This document shows, one piece after another, positions 22,469 to 32,507 of a stretch of DNA of 32,507 nt (position 1 is its first letter; each line of letters begins with the position of its first letter). The position numbers and the translations under genes are program-made. Location of the stretch: NCBI GenBank assembly GCA_002189035.1, contig NEEC01000217.1, positions 1 through 32,507 of the forward strand, read 5' to 3'. The notes under the pieces are model-generated. The model searched no databases and was not told the origin of the DNA. It worked only from the letters and a program-made list of their open reading frames with translations. The DNA comes from Utricularia gibba. Lineage: Eukaryota > Streptophyta > Magnoliopsida > Lamiales > Lentibulariaceae.

Positions 22469-24800
22469 ATGGTTTCTCAAGGAAAAGCTTGTCGTTTTTG
22501 GGCGGGTGATGTCGTTGTGAACTTCGTTCTGACCCAAGGTTCGGTCTGACTCCTTTGCCACATCGGGTCCTACTCGACGAAAATCGTGATGCACTTATTG
22601 AAGTTAGGATGTCATAGCACCCAAAATGGTTTTCTCAACCGCATGCTTTATATCTGAGGAGGCGCTCTCGTGGGGCAACGGTATCGAGAAGGAGGTCGAG
22701 TCGAGCTCGGGCCCATAGTCATTTGTGGCTCGGCAAAAAACTTGATGCATTTCTTAACGTTGGGTTTTAATTGGCTGCCTACATGGTTTCTCAAGGAAAA
22801 GCTTGTCGTTTTTGGGCGGGTGATGTCGTTGTGAACTTCGTTCTGACCCAAGGTTCGGTCTGACTCCTTTGCCACATCGGGTCCTACTCGACGAAAATCG
22901 TGATGCACTTATTGAAGTTAGGATGTCATGAGCACCCAAAATGGTTTTCTCAACCGCATGCTTTATATCTGAGGAGGCGCTCTCGTGGGGCAACGGTATC
23001 GAGAAGGAGGTCGAGTCGAGCTCGGCCCATAGTCATTTGTGGCTCGGCAAAAAACTTGATGCATTTCTTAACGTTGGGTTTTAATTGGCTGCCTACATGG
23101 TTTCTCAAGGAAAAGCTTGTCGTTTTTGGGCGGGTGATGTCGTTGTGAACTTCGTTCTGACCCAAGGTTCGGTCTGACTCCTTTGCCACATCGGGTCCTA
23201 CTCGACGAAAATCGTGATGCACTTATTGAAGTTAGGATGTCATCACCCAAAATGGTTTTCTCAACCGCATGCTTTATCTGAGGAGGCGCTCTCGTGGGGC
23301 AACGGTATCGAGAAGGAGGTCGAGTCGAGCTCGGGCCCATAGTCATTTGTGGCTCGGCAAAAAACTTGATGCATTTCTTAACGTTGGGTTTTAATTGGCT
23401 GCCTACATGGTTTCTCAAGGAAAAGCTTGTCGTTTTTGGGCGGGTGATGTCGTTGTGAACTTCGTTCTGACCCAAGGTTCGGTCTGACTCCTTTGCCACA
23501 TCGGGTCCTACTCGACGAAAATCGTGATGCACTTATTGAAGTTAGGATGTCATAGCACCCAAAATGGTTTTCTCAACCGCATGCTTTATATCTGAGGAGG
23601 CGCTCTCGTGGGGCAACGGTATCGAGAAGGAGGTCGAGTCGAGCTCGGGCCCATAGTCATTTGTAGCTCGGCAAAAAACTTGATGCATTTCTTAACGTTG
23701 GGTTTTAATTGGCTGCCTACATGGTTTCTCAAGGAAAAGCTTGTCGTTTTTGGGCGGGTGATGTCGTTGTGAACTTCGTTCTGACCCAAGGTTCTTTGCC
23801 ACATCGGGTCCTACTCGACGAAAATCGTGATGCACTTATTGAAGTTAGGATGTCATGAGCACCCAAAATGGTTTTCTCAACCGCATGCTTTATATCTGAG
23901 GAGGCGCTCTCGTGGGGCAACGGTATCGAGAAGGAGGTCGAGTCGAGCTCGGGCCCATAGTCATTTGTGGCTCGGCAAAAACTTGATGCATTTCTTAACG
24001 TTGGGTTTTAATTGGCTGCCTACATGGTTTCTCAAGGAAAAGCTTGTCGTTTTTGGGCGGGTGATGTCGTTGTGAACTTCGTTCTGACCCAAGGTTCGGT
24101 CTGACTCCTTTGCCACATCGGGTCCTACTCGACGAAAATCGTGCTGCACTTATTGAAGTTAGGATGTCATGAGCACCCAAAATGGTTTTCTCAACCGCAT
24201 GCTTTATATTGAGGAGGCGCTCTCGTGGGGCAACGGTATCGAGAAGGAGGTCGAGTCGAGCTCGGCCCATAGTCATTTGTGGCTCGGCAAAAAACTTGAT
24301 GCATTTCTTAACGTTGGGTTTTAATTGGCTGCCTACATGGTTTCTCAAGGAAAAGCTTGTCGTTTTTGGGCGGGTGATGTCGTTGTGAACTTCGTTCTGA
24401 CCCAAGGTTCGGTCTGACTCCTTTGCCACATCGGGTCCTACTCGACGAAAATCGTGATGCACTTATTGAAGTTAGGATGTCATGAGCACCCAAAATGGTT
24501 TTCTCAACCGCATGCTTTATATCTGAGGAGGCGCTCTCGTGGGGCAACGGTATCGAGAAGGAGGTCGAGTCGAGCTCGGGCCCATAGTCATTTGTAGCTC
24601 GGCAAAAAACTTGATGCATTTCTTAACGTTGGGTTTTAATTGGCTGCCTACATGGTTTCTCAAGGAAAAGCTTGTCGTTTTTGGGCGGGTGATGTCGTTG
24701 TGAACTTCGTTCTGACCCAAGGTTCGGTCTGACTCCTTTGCCACATCGGGTCCTACTCGACGAAAATCGTGATGCACTTATTGAAGTTAGGATGTCATGA

Positions 24801-24870
24801 GCACCGCAAAATGGTTTTCTCAACCGCATGCTTTATATTGAGGAGGCGCTCTCGTGGGTTCTGACAACGG
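24801..24870. repeat. Unit with inserted bases (318 bp, longest in the array)
   Basis: This is one of the very few units with gains. CACCCAAAATGG reads CACCGCAAAATGG, a substitution plus an added base. CGTGGGGCAACGG reads CGTGGGTTCTGACAACGG, adding a TTCTGA-like segment near 24859. GTTCTGAC is a normal part of the unit elsewhere (CGTTCTGACCC), so the insertion may be copied from the repeat itself. Confidence 0.8.
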
Positions 24871-25668
24871 TATCGAGAAGGAGGTCGAGTCGAGCTCGGC
24901 CCATAGTCATTTGTGCTCGGCAAAAAACTTGATGCATTTCTTAACGTTGGGTTTTAATTGGCTGCCTACATGGTTTCTCAAGGAAAAGCTTGTCGTTTTT
25001 GGGCGGGTGATGTCGTTGTGAACTTCGTTCTGACCCAAGGTTCGGTCTGACTCCTTTGCCACATCGGGTCCTACTCGACGAAAATCGTGATGCACTTATT
25101 GAAGTTAGGATGTCATGAGCACCCAAAATGGTTTTCTCAACCGCATGCTTTATATCTGAGGAGGCGCTCTCGGGGGCAACGGTATCGAGAAGGAGGTCGA
25201 GTCGAGCTCGGGCCCATAGTCATTTGTAGCTCGGCAAAAAACTTGATGCATTTCTTAACGTTGGGTTTTAATTGGCTGCCTACATGGTTTCTCAAGGAAA
25301 AGCTTGTCGTTTTTGGGCGGGTGATGTCGTTGTGAACTTCGTTCTGACCCAAGGTTCGGTCTGACTCCTTTGCCACATCGGGTCCTACTCGACGAAAATC
25401 GTGATGCACTTATTGAAGTTAGGATGTCATAGCACCCAAAATGGTTTTCTCAACCGCATGCTTTATATCTGAGGAGGCGCTCTCGTGGGGCAACGGTATC
25501 GAGAAGGAGGTCGAGTCGAGCTCGGGCCCATAGTCATTTGTAGCTCGGCAAAAAACTTGATGCATTTCTTAACGTTGGGTTTTAATTGGCTGCCTACATG
25601 GTTTCTCAAGGAAAAGCTTGTCGTTTTTGGGCGGGTGATGTCGTTGTGAACTTCGTTCTGACCCAAGG

Positions 25669-25785
25669 TTCGGGTCCTACTCGACGAAAATCCACTTATT
25701 GAAGTTAGGATGTCATGAGCACCCAAAATGGTTTTCTCAACCGCATGCTTTATATTGTCTCGTGGGGCAACGGTATCGAGAAGGT
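25669..25785. repeat. Shortened unit inside the clean domain (spacing 273 bp)
   Basis: AAGGTTCGGGTCC joins the two CGG motifs that flank the hotspot, removing about 22 bp with CGG as the shared bases. AAAATCCACTT lacks GTGATG. TATATTGTCTCG lacks AGGAGGCGC, and GAGAAGGTCGAG lacks GAG. The neighbouring units on both sides are near full length, so this is a local exception. Confidence 0.8.
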
Positions 25786-28700
25786 CGAGTCGAGCTCGGG
25801 CCCATAGTCATTTGTGCTCGGCAAAAAACTTGATGCATTTCTTAACGTTGGGTTTTAATTGGCTGCCTACATGGTTTCTCAAGGAAAAGCTTGTCGTTTT
25901 TGGGCGGGTGATGTCGTTGTGAACTTCGTTCTGACCAAGTTGGTCTGACTCCTTTGCCACATCGGGTCCTACTCGACGAAAATCGTGATGCACTTATTGA
26001 AGTTAGGATGTCATGAGCACCAAAATGGTTTTCTCAACCGCATGCTTTATATCTGAGGAGGCGCTCTCGTGGGGCAACGGTATCGAGAAGGAGGTCGAGT
26101 CGAGCTCGGGCCCATAGTCATTTGTAGCTCGGCAAAAAACTTGATGCATTTCTTAACGTTGGGTTTTAATTGGCTGCCTACATGGTTTCTCAAGGAAAAG
26201 CTTGTCGTTTTTGGGCGGGTGATGTCGTTGTGAACTTCGTTCTGACCCAAGGTTCGGTCTGACTCCTTTGCCACATCGGGTCCTACTCGACGAAAATCGT
26301 GATGCACTTATTGAAGTTAGGATGTCATGAGCACCCAAAATGGTTTTCTCAACCGCATGCTTTATATCTGAGGAGGCGCTCTCGTGGGGCAACGGTATCG
26401 AGAAGGAGGTCGAGTCGAGCTCGGGCCCATAGTCATTTGTGGCTCGGCAAAAAACTTGATGCATTTCTTAACGTTGGGTTTTAATTGGCTGCCTACATGG
26501 TTTCTCAAGGAAAAGCTTGTCGTTTTTGGGCGGGTGATGTCGTTGTGAACTTCGTTCTGACCCAAGGTTCGGTCTGACTCCTTTGCCACATCGGGTCCTA
26601 CTCGACGAAAATCGTGATGCACTTATTGAAGTTAGGATGTCATAAGCACCCAAAATGGTTTTCTCAACCGCATGCTTTATATCTGAGGAGGCGCTCTCGT
26701 GGGGCAACGGTATCGAGAAGGAGGTCGAGTCGAGCTCGGGCCCATAGTCATTTGTGGCTCGGCAAAAAACTTGATGCATTTCTTAACGTTGGGTTTTAAT
26801 TGGCTGCCTACATGGTTTCTCAAGGAAAAGCTTGTCGTTTTTGGGCGGGTGATGTCGTTGTGAACTTCGTTCTGACCCAAGGTTCTTTGCCACATCGGGT
26901 CCTACTCGACGAAAATCGTGATGCACTTATTGAAGTTAGGATGTCATAAGCACCCAAAATGGTTTTCTCAACCGCATGCTTTATATCTGAGGAGGCGCTC
27001 TCGTGGGGCAACGGTATCGAGAAGGAGGTCGAGTCGAGCTCGGGCCCATAGTCATTTGTAGCTCGGCAAAAAACTTGATGCATTTCTTAACGTTGGGTTT
27101 TAATTGGCTGCCTACATGGTTTCTCAAGGAAAAGCTTGTCGTTTTTGGGCGGGTGATGTCGTTGTGAACTTCGTTCTGACCCAAGGTTCGGTCTGACTCC
27201 TTTGCCACATCGGGTCCTACTCGACGAAAATCGTGATGCACTTATTGAAGTTAGGATGTCATGAGCACCCAAAATGGTTTTCTCAACCGCATGCTTTATA
27301 TCTGAGGAGGCGCTCTCGTGGGGCAACGGTATCGAGAAGGAGGTCGAGTCGAGCTCGGGCCCATAGTCATTTGTGGCTCGGCAAAAAACTTGATGCATTT
27401 CTTAACGTTGGGTTTTAATTGGCTGCCTACATGGTTTCTCAAGGAAAAGCTTGTCGTTTTTGGGCGGGTGATGTCGTTGTGAACTTCGTTCTGACCCAAG
27501 GTTCGGTCTGACTCCTTTGCCACATCGGGTCCTACTCGACGAAAATCGTGCTGCACTTATTGAAGTTAGGATGTCATGAGCACCCAAAATGGTTTTCTCA
27601 ACCGCATGCTTTATATCTGAGGAGGCGCTCTCGTGGGGCAACGGTATCGAGAAGGAGGTCGAGTCGAGCTCGGGCCCATAGTCATTTGTGGCTCGGCAAA
27701 AAACTTGATGCATTTCTTAACGTTGGGTTTTAATTGGCTGCCTACATGGTTTCTCAAGGAAAAGCTTGTCGTTTTTGGGCGGGTGATGTCGTTGTGAACT
27801 TCGTTCTGACCCAAGGTTCGGTCTGACTCCTTTGCCACATCGGGTCCTACTCGACGAAAATCGTGATGCACTTATTGAAGTTAGGATGTCATGAGCACCC
27901 AAAATGGTTTTCTCAACCGCATGCTTTATATTGAGGAGGCGCTCTCGTGGGGCAACGGTATCGAGAAGGAGGTCGAGTCGAGCTCGGGCCCATAGTCATT
28001 TGTAGCTCGGCAAAAAACTTGATGCATTTCTTAACGTTGGGTTTTAATTGGCTGCCTACATGGTTTCTCAAGGAAAAGCTTGTCGTTTTGGGCGGGTGAT
28101 GTCGTTGTGAACTTCGTTCTGACCCAAGGTTCGGTCTGACTCCTTTGCCACATCGGGTCCTACTCGACGAAAATCGTGATGCACTTATTGAAGTTAGGAT
28201 GTCATGAGCACCCAAAATGGTTTTCTCAACCGCATGCTTTATATCTGAGGAGGCGCTCTCGTGGGGCAACGGTATCGAGAAGGAGGTCGAGTCGAGCTCG
28301 GGCCCATAGTCATTTGTGGCTCGGCAAAAAACTTGATGCATTTCTTAACGTTGGGTTTTAATTGGCTGCCTACATGGTTTCTCAAGGAAAAGCTTGTCGT
28401 TTTTGGGCGGGTGATGTCGTTGTGAACTTCGTTCTGACCCAAGGTTCGGTCTGACTCCTTTGCCACATCGGGTCCTACTCGACGAAAATCGTGATGCACT
28501 TATTGAAGTTAGGATGTCATGAGCACCCAAAATGGTTTTCTCAACCGCATGCTTTATATCTGAGGAGGCGCTCTCGTGGGGCAACGGTATCGAGAAGGAG
28601 GTCGAGTCGAGCTCGGGCCCATAGTCATTTGTAGCTCGGCAAAAAACTTGATGCATTTCTTAACGTTGGGTTTTAATTGGCTGCCTACATGGTTTCTCAA

Positions 28701-29056
28701 GGAAAAGCTTGTCGTTTTTGGGCGGGTGATGTCGTTGTGAACTTCGTTCTGACCCAAGGTTCGGTCTGACTCCTTTGCCACATCGGGTCCTACTCGACGA
28801 AAATCGTGCTGCACTTATTGAAGTTAGGATGTCATGAGCACCCAAAATGGTTTTCTCAACCGCATGCTTTATATTGAGGAGGCGCTCTCGTGGGGCAACG
28901 GTATCGAGAAGGAGGTCGAGTCGAGCTCGGGCCCATAGTCATTTGTAGCTCGGCAAAAAACTTGATGCATTTCTTAACGTTGGGTTTTAATTGGCTGCCT
29001 ACATGGTTTCTCAAGGAAAAGCTTGTCGTTTTTGGGCGGTGATGTCGTTGTGAACT

Positions 29057-29125
29057 TTTCTGACCCAAAACATCGGGTCCTACTCGACGAAAATCGTGAT
29101 GCACTTATTGAAGTTAGGATGTCTG
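29057..29125. repeat. Shortened unit at the start of the right domain (spacing 270 bp)
   Basis: GAACTTCGTTCTGACCC reads GAACTTTTCTGACCC. The hotspot is lost in full (CCAAAACATCGGG), and GATGTCTGGTTTTC omits ATGAGCACCCAAAA. It marks the change from full-length units to the right-hand indel-rich part. Confidence 0.8.
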
Positions 29126-32079
29126 GTTTTCTCAACCGCATGCTTTATATTGAGGAGGCGCTCTTGGGGCAACGGTATCGAGAGGAGGTCGAGTCGAGCT
29201 CGGCCCATAGTCATTTGTGCTCGGCAAAAAACTTGATGCATTTCTTAACGTTGGTTTTAATTGGCTGCCTACATGGTTTCTCAAGGAAAAGCTTGTCGTT
29301 TTTGGGCGGATGTCGTTGTGAACTTCGTTCTGACCCAAGGTTCGGTCTGACTCCTTTGCCACATCGGGTCCTACTCGACGAAAATCGTGATGCACTTATT
29401 GAAGTTAGGATGTCATGAGCACCCAAAATGGTTTTCTCAACCGCATGCTTTAAGGAGGCGCTCTCGTGGGGCAACGGTATCGAGAGGAGGTCGAGTCGAG
29501 CTCGGGCCCATAGTCATCTCGGCAAAAAACTTGATGCATTTCTTAACGTTGGGTTTTAATTGGCTGCCTACATGGTTTCTCAAGGAAAAGCTTGTCGTTT
29601 TTGGGCGGTGATGTCGTTGTGAACTTCGTTCTGACCCAAGGTTCGCCACATCGGGTCCTACTCGACGAAAATCGTGATGCACTTATTGAAGTTAGGATGT
29701 CATGAGCACCCAAAATGGTTTTCTCAACCGCATGCTTTATATCTGAGGAGGCGCTCTCGTGGGCAACGGTATCGAGAAGGAGGTCGAGTCGAGCTCGGGC
29801 CCATAGTCATTTGTAGCTCGGCAAAAAACTTGATGCATTTCTTAACGTTGGGTTTTAATTGGCTGCCTACATGGTTTCTCAAGGAAAAGCTTGTCGTTTT
29901 TGGCGGGTGATGTCGTTGTGAACTTCGTTCTGACCCAAGGTTCGGTCTGACTCCTTTGCCACATCGGGTCCTACTCGACGAAAATCGTGATGCACTTATT
30001 GAAGTTAGGATGTCATGAGCACCCAAAATGGTTTTCTCAACCGCATGCTTTATATTGAGGAGGCTCTCGTGGGGCAACGGTATCGAGAAGGAGGTCGAGT
30101 CGAGCTCGGGCCCATAGTCATTTGTGCTCGGCAAAAAACTTGATGCATTTCTTAACGTTGGTTTTAATTGGCTGCCTACATGGTTTCTCAAGGAAAAGCT
30201 TGTCGTTTTTGGGCGGTGATGTCGTTGTGAACTTCGTTCTGACCCAAGGTTCGGTCTGACTCCTTTGCCACATCGGTCCTACTCGACGAAATCGTGATGC
30301 ACTTATTGAAGTTAGGATGTCATGAGCACCCAAAATGGTTTTCTCAACCGCATGCTTTATATCTGAGGAGGCGCTCTCGTGGGGCAACGGTATCGAGAAG
30401 GAGGTCGAGTCGAGCTCGGCCCATAGTCATTTGTAGCTCGGCAAAAAACTTGATGCATTTCTTAACGTTGGGTTTTAATTGGCTGCCTACATGGTTTCTC
30501 AAGGAAAAGCTTGTCGTTTTTGGGCGGGTGATGTCGTTGTGAACTTCGTTCTGACCCAAGGTTCGGTCTTTGCCACATCGGGTCCTACTCGACGAAAATC
30601 GTGATGCATTATTGAAGTTAGGATGTCATAGCACCCAAAATGGTTTTCTCAACCGCATGCTTTATATTGAGGAGGCGCTCTCGTGGGGCAACGGTATCGA
30701 GAAGGAGGTCGAGTCGAGCTCGGGCCATAGTCATTTGTAGCTCGGCAAAAAACTTGATGCATTTCTTAACGTTGGTTTTAATTGGCTGCCTACATGGTTT
30801 CTCAAGGAAAAGCTTGTCGTTTTGGGCGGGATGTCGTTGTGAACTTCGTTCTGACCCAAGGTTCGGTCTGACTCTTTTGCCACATCGGGTCCTACTCGAC
30901 GAAAATCGTGATGCACTTATTGAAGTTAGGATTCAGCACCCAAAATGGTTTTCTCAACCGCATGCTTTATATTTGAGGAGGCGCTCTCGTGGGGCAACGG
31001 TATCGAGAGGAGGTCGAGTCGAGCTCGGGCCCATAGTCATTTGTGCTCGGCAAAAAACTTGATGCATTTCTTAACGTTGGGTTTTAATTGGCTGCCTACA
31101 TGGTTTCTCAAGGAAAAGCTTGTCGTTTTTGGCGGGTGATGTCGTTGTGAACTTCGTTCTGACCAAGGTTCCTTTGCCACATCGGGTCCTACTCGACGAA
31201 AATCGTGATGCACTTATTGAAGTTAGGATGTCATAGCACCCAAAATGGTTTTCTCAACCGCATGCTTTATATCTGAGGGGGCGCTCTCGTGGGCAACGGT
31301 ATCGAGCAGGAGGTCGAGTCGAGCTCGGCCCATAGTCATTTGTGCTCGGCAAAAAACTTGATGCATTTCTTAACGTTGGGTTTTAATTGCTGCCTACATG
31401 GTTTCTCAAGGAAAAGCTTGTCGTTTTTGGCGGGTGATGTCGTTGTGAACTTCGTTCTGACCCAAGGTTCGGTCTGACTCCTTTGCCACATCGGTCCTAC
31501 TCGACGAAAACGTGATGCACTTATTGAAGTTAGGATGTCATGAGCACCCAAAATGGTTTTCTCAACCGCATGCTTTATATTGAGGAGGCGCTCTCGTGGG
31601 GCAACGGTATCGAGAAGGAGGTCGAGTCGAGCTCGGGCCCATAGTCATTTGTGCTCGGCAAAAAACTTGATGCATTTCTTAACGTTGGTTTTAATTGGCT
31701 GCCTACATGGTTTCTCAAGGAAAAGCTTCGTTTTTGGCGGGTGATGTCGTTGTGAACTTCGTTCTGACCCAAGTCCTTCGCCACATCGGGTCCTACTCGA
31801 CGAAAATCGTGATGCACTTATTGAAGTTAGGATGTCATGAGCACCCAAAATGGTTTTCTCAACCGCATGCTTTATATTGAGGAGGCGCTCTCGTGGGGCA
31901 ACGGTATCGAGAGGAGGTCGAGTCGAGCTCGGGCCCATAGTCATTTGTAGCTCGGCAAAAAACTTGATGCATTTTAACGTTGGGTTTTAATTGGCTGCCT
32001 ACATGTTTCTCAAGGAAAAGCTTGTCGTTTTTGGGCGGTGATGTCGTTGTGAACTTCGTTCTGACCCAAGGTTCGGTCT

Positions 32080-32095
32080 GACTCCTTTGGAGGCG
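32080..32095. repeat. Junction of a 103-bp internal deletion
   Basis: CTCCTTT, normally followed by GCCACATCGG, runs directly into GGAGGCGCTCTCG of the other half. The A/C allele, CCCAAAATGG, the SphI site and the TATAT site are all missing from this unit. The register spacing is 212 bp (32018 to 32230) instead of 315, so 103 bp are gone in one step. Only about one base of identity is seen at the join. The rest of this unit is otherwise intact. Confidence 0.85.
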
Positions 32096-32507
32096 CTCTC
32101 GTGGGGCAACGGTATCGAGAAGGAGGTCGAGTCGAGCTCGGGCCCATAGTCATTTGTAGCTCGGCAAAAAACTTGATGCATTTCTTAACGTTGGGTTTTA
32201 ATTGGCTGCCTACATGGTTTCTCAAGGAAAAGCTTGTCGTTTTTGGGCGGGTGATGTCGTTGTGAACTTCGTTCTGACCCAAGGTTCGGTCTGACTCCTT
32301 TGCCACATCGGTCCTACTCGACGAAAATCGTGATGCACTTATTGAAGTTAGGATGTCATAAGCACCCAAAATGGTTTTCTCAACCGCATGCTTTATATCT
32401 GAGGAGGCGCTCTCGTGGGCAACGGTATCGAGAAGGAGGTCGAGTCGAGCTCGGGCCCATAGTCATTTGTAGCTCGGCAAAAAACTTGATGCATTTCTTA
32501 ACGTTGG

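Larger units (their letters stand above)
22170..22484 (+). repeat. Reference full-length monomer (315 bp)
   Basis: This copy matches the majority base at every variable position I followed, so it serves as a reference unit counted from the HindIII site. It has 85 G and 67 C (48.3% GC) and 19 CpG dinucleotides, against about 18 expected from composition. Landmarks in order are: a T5 tract then GGGCGGG (22180-22191); a pair of TCTGAC direct repeats near 22213 and 22229; the small dyad ACGAAAATCGT (22262-22272); the A/C allele in GTGATGCAC (22271-22279); CCCAAAATGG; SphI GCATGC; TATATCTGAGG; GAGGCGCTC; a tandem GTCGAGTCGAG running into SacI and ApaI; an A6 tract (22421-22426); NsiI; and a T4 tract. 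The pentamer CAAAA, frequent in plant satellites, occurs twice on + and once on -. The length is divisible by three, which keeps accidental open frames in phase from unit to unit. Confidence 0.95.
21621..29018. repeat. Cleanest domain of the array: mostly 314-315 bp units
   Basis: Most units here are full length. Register positions include 21856, 22170, 22485, 22799, 23113, 23423, 23737, 24040, 24353, 24668, 24986, 25300, 25614, 25887, 26198, 26513, 26828, 27132, 27447, 27762, 28076, 28390, 28705 and 29019. Seven of the eight intervals of exactly 315 bp lie in this part. The C allele recurs only sporadically, near 21642, 24143, 27550 and 28809. Exceptions to the uniformity are a 318-bp unit with inserted bases near 24.8 kb and a 273-bp unit near 25.7 kb. 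No fixed multi-unit (higher-order) period is evident in the order of alleles. Confidence 0.85.
1..32507. repeat. Satellite DNA array, 315-bp unit, about 107 head-to-tail copies filling the whole window
   Basis: Every part of the window aligns to the same unit in the same orientation, with no unique sequence between copies. A full unit carries one site each for HindIII (AAGCTT), SphI (GCATGC), NsiI (ATGCAT), SacI (GAGCTC) and ApaI (GGGCCC), and four TCGA sites. I used the HindIII segment as a register. It is present at 107 positions from 243 to 32230 and is intact in 104. It is damaged at 5087, near 17353 and near 19389. Mean spacing is about 302 bp, most often 314-315 bp, with a range of 211-318. 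The array starts mid-unit at base 1 and ends mid-unit at 32507, so neither boundary is in view. Arrays of this kind are typical of eukaryotic heterochromatin. A plant source is plausible but unproven, and I do not recognise the satellite family. No genes, RNA genes or mobile elements are seen anywhere in the array. Confidence 0.98.
29019..32507. repeat. Right domain of the array: indel-rich units
   Basis: Register positions are 29019, 29289, 29588, 29887, 30196, 30507, 30810, 31116, 31414, 31723, 32018 and 32230, with an average spacing of about 292 bp. The deletion pattern resembles the left domain: loss of single bases in G, A and T runs, and segment losses at the hotspot. All scorable units carry the A allele. 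The window ends inside half B after TTCTTAACGTTGG. No boundary with other sequence is reached. Confidence 0.85.

Noticed and set aside
22170-22484. CENP-B box (NTTCGNNNNANNCGGGN)
   Set aside because: I checked TTCG and CGGG occurrences in the unit. None has the required spacing and central A on the + strand, and the CCCG needed for the minus strand is absent.
19689-29019. Higher-order repeat with a fixed number of units
   Set aside because: The order of the A/C, GAG/AAG, TATATCTG/TATATTG and TGG/TAG alleles showed no constant period by eye. C alleles are spaced 8, 11 and 4 units apart. An autocorrelation on corrected sequence would be decisive.
1-32507. Many open frames of 60-155 codons on both strands, some giving the same roughly 103-residue translation on the minus strand
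   Set aside because: They are the same satellite read in different frames. They exist because the unit length is a multiple of three and some frames have few stops. They overlap on both strands, restart in each unit, change frame at every small deletion and resemble no protein family I know.
1-32507. CRISPR array
   Set aside because: There are no unique spacers. The entire 315 bp repeats, and the unit is far longer than CRISPR repeats.
1-32507. Ribosomal intergenic spacer or 5S rDNA repeat
   Set aside because: No rRNA gene sequence or recognisable 5S internal control region occurs in any unit.
1-32507. Telomeric repeats or a subtelomeric junction
   Set aside because: No TTTAGGG or TTAGGG tandem stretch is present. 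AAGTTAGGATG in each unit is a chance partial match.
1-32507. Transposon or retroelement insertion inside the array
   Set aside because: All degenerate units are explained by loss or reshuffling of satellite sequence. No foreign segment, target-site duplication or terminal repeat is seen.

Overview
The window is one uninterrupted satellite-DNA array. From base 1 to base 32507 it is a head-to-tail tandem repeat in a single orientation. It begins and ends inside a repeat unit, so the array continues beyond both ends. Using the HindIII-containing segment of the unit as a register mark, I count 107 marks between 243 and 32230. The mean spacing is about 302 bp. The full-length unit is 315 bp (8 intervals of exactly 315 and 12 of 314), and nearly all other spacings are shorter because of small deletions. 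No gene, RNA gene, transposon, CRISPR array or unique sequence is visible. The many short open frames on both strands are the same few satellite translations repeated and are not annotated as genes.

Organism: a homogeneous array of this size with a roughly 300-bp unit suggests a eukaryotic genome and constitutive heterochromatin (centromeric, pericentromeric or subtelomeric). Unit length, moderate GC (152 of 315 bases, 48%), CAAAA pentamers and A/T tracts resemble plant satellites, but I do not recognise the family and the species cannot be read from the sequence.

Main structural observation: the 315-bp unit appears to be an old dimer. Its two halves (158 and 157 bp, for example 22154-22311 and 22312-22468) align at an offset of 157-158 bp. 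This includes a shared 12-13 bp block beginning ATGGTTT and a 39-column ungapped stretch with 27 matches. The ancestral unit was therefore probably about 157 bp, close to nucleosome size.

Layout: (1) 1-14.9 kb is indel-rich, with mean spacing about 300 bp and two alleles (GTGATGCAC / GTGCTGCAC) mixed almost equally. (2) 15.0-21.6 kb carries only the A allele in 22 successive units, with a local excess of the TATATTGAGG variant at 16.0-19.9 kb and two badly eroded mosaic units near 17.3 and 19.3 kb. (3) 21.6-29.0 kb is the cleanest part, with many 314-315 bp units. (4) 29.0-32.5 kb is again indel-rich and includes a unit with a 103-bp deletion. A recurrent deletion hotspot lies in one ~25-bp segment of the unit throughout.

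Caveat: differences between units are overwhelmingly small deletions, many in homopolymers, with very few substitutions. This is as easily explained by residual long-read assembly error as by biology, especially toward the two ends.
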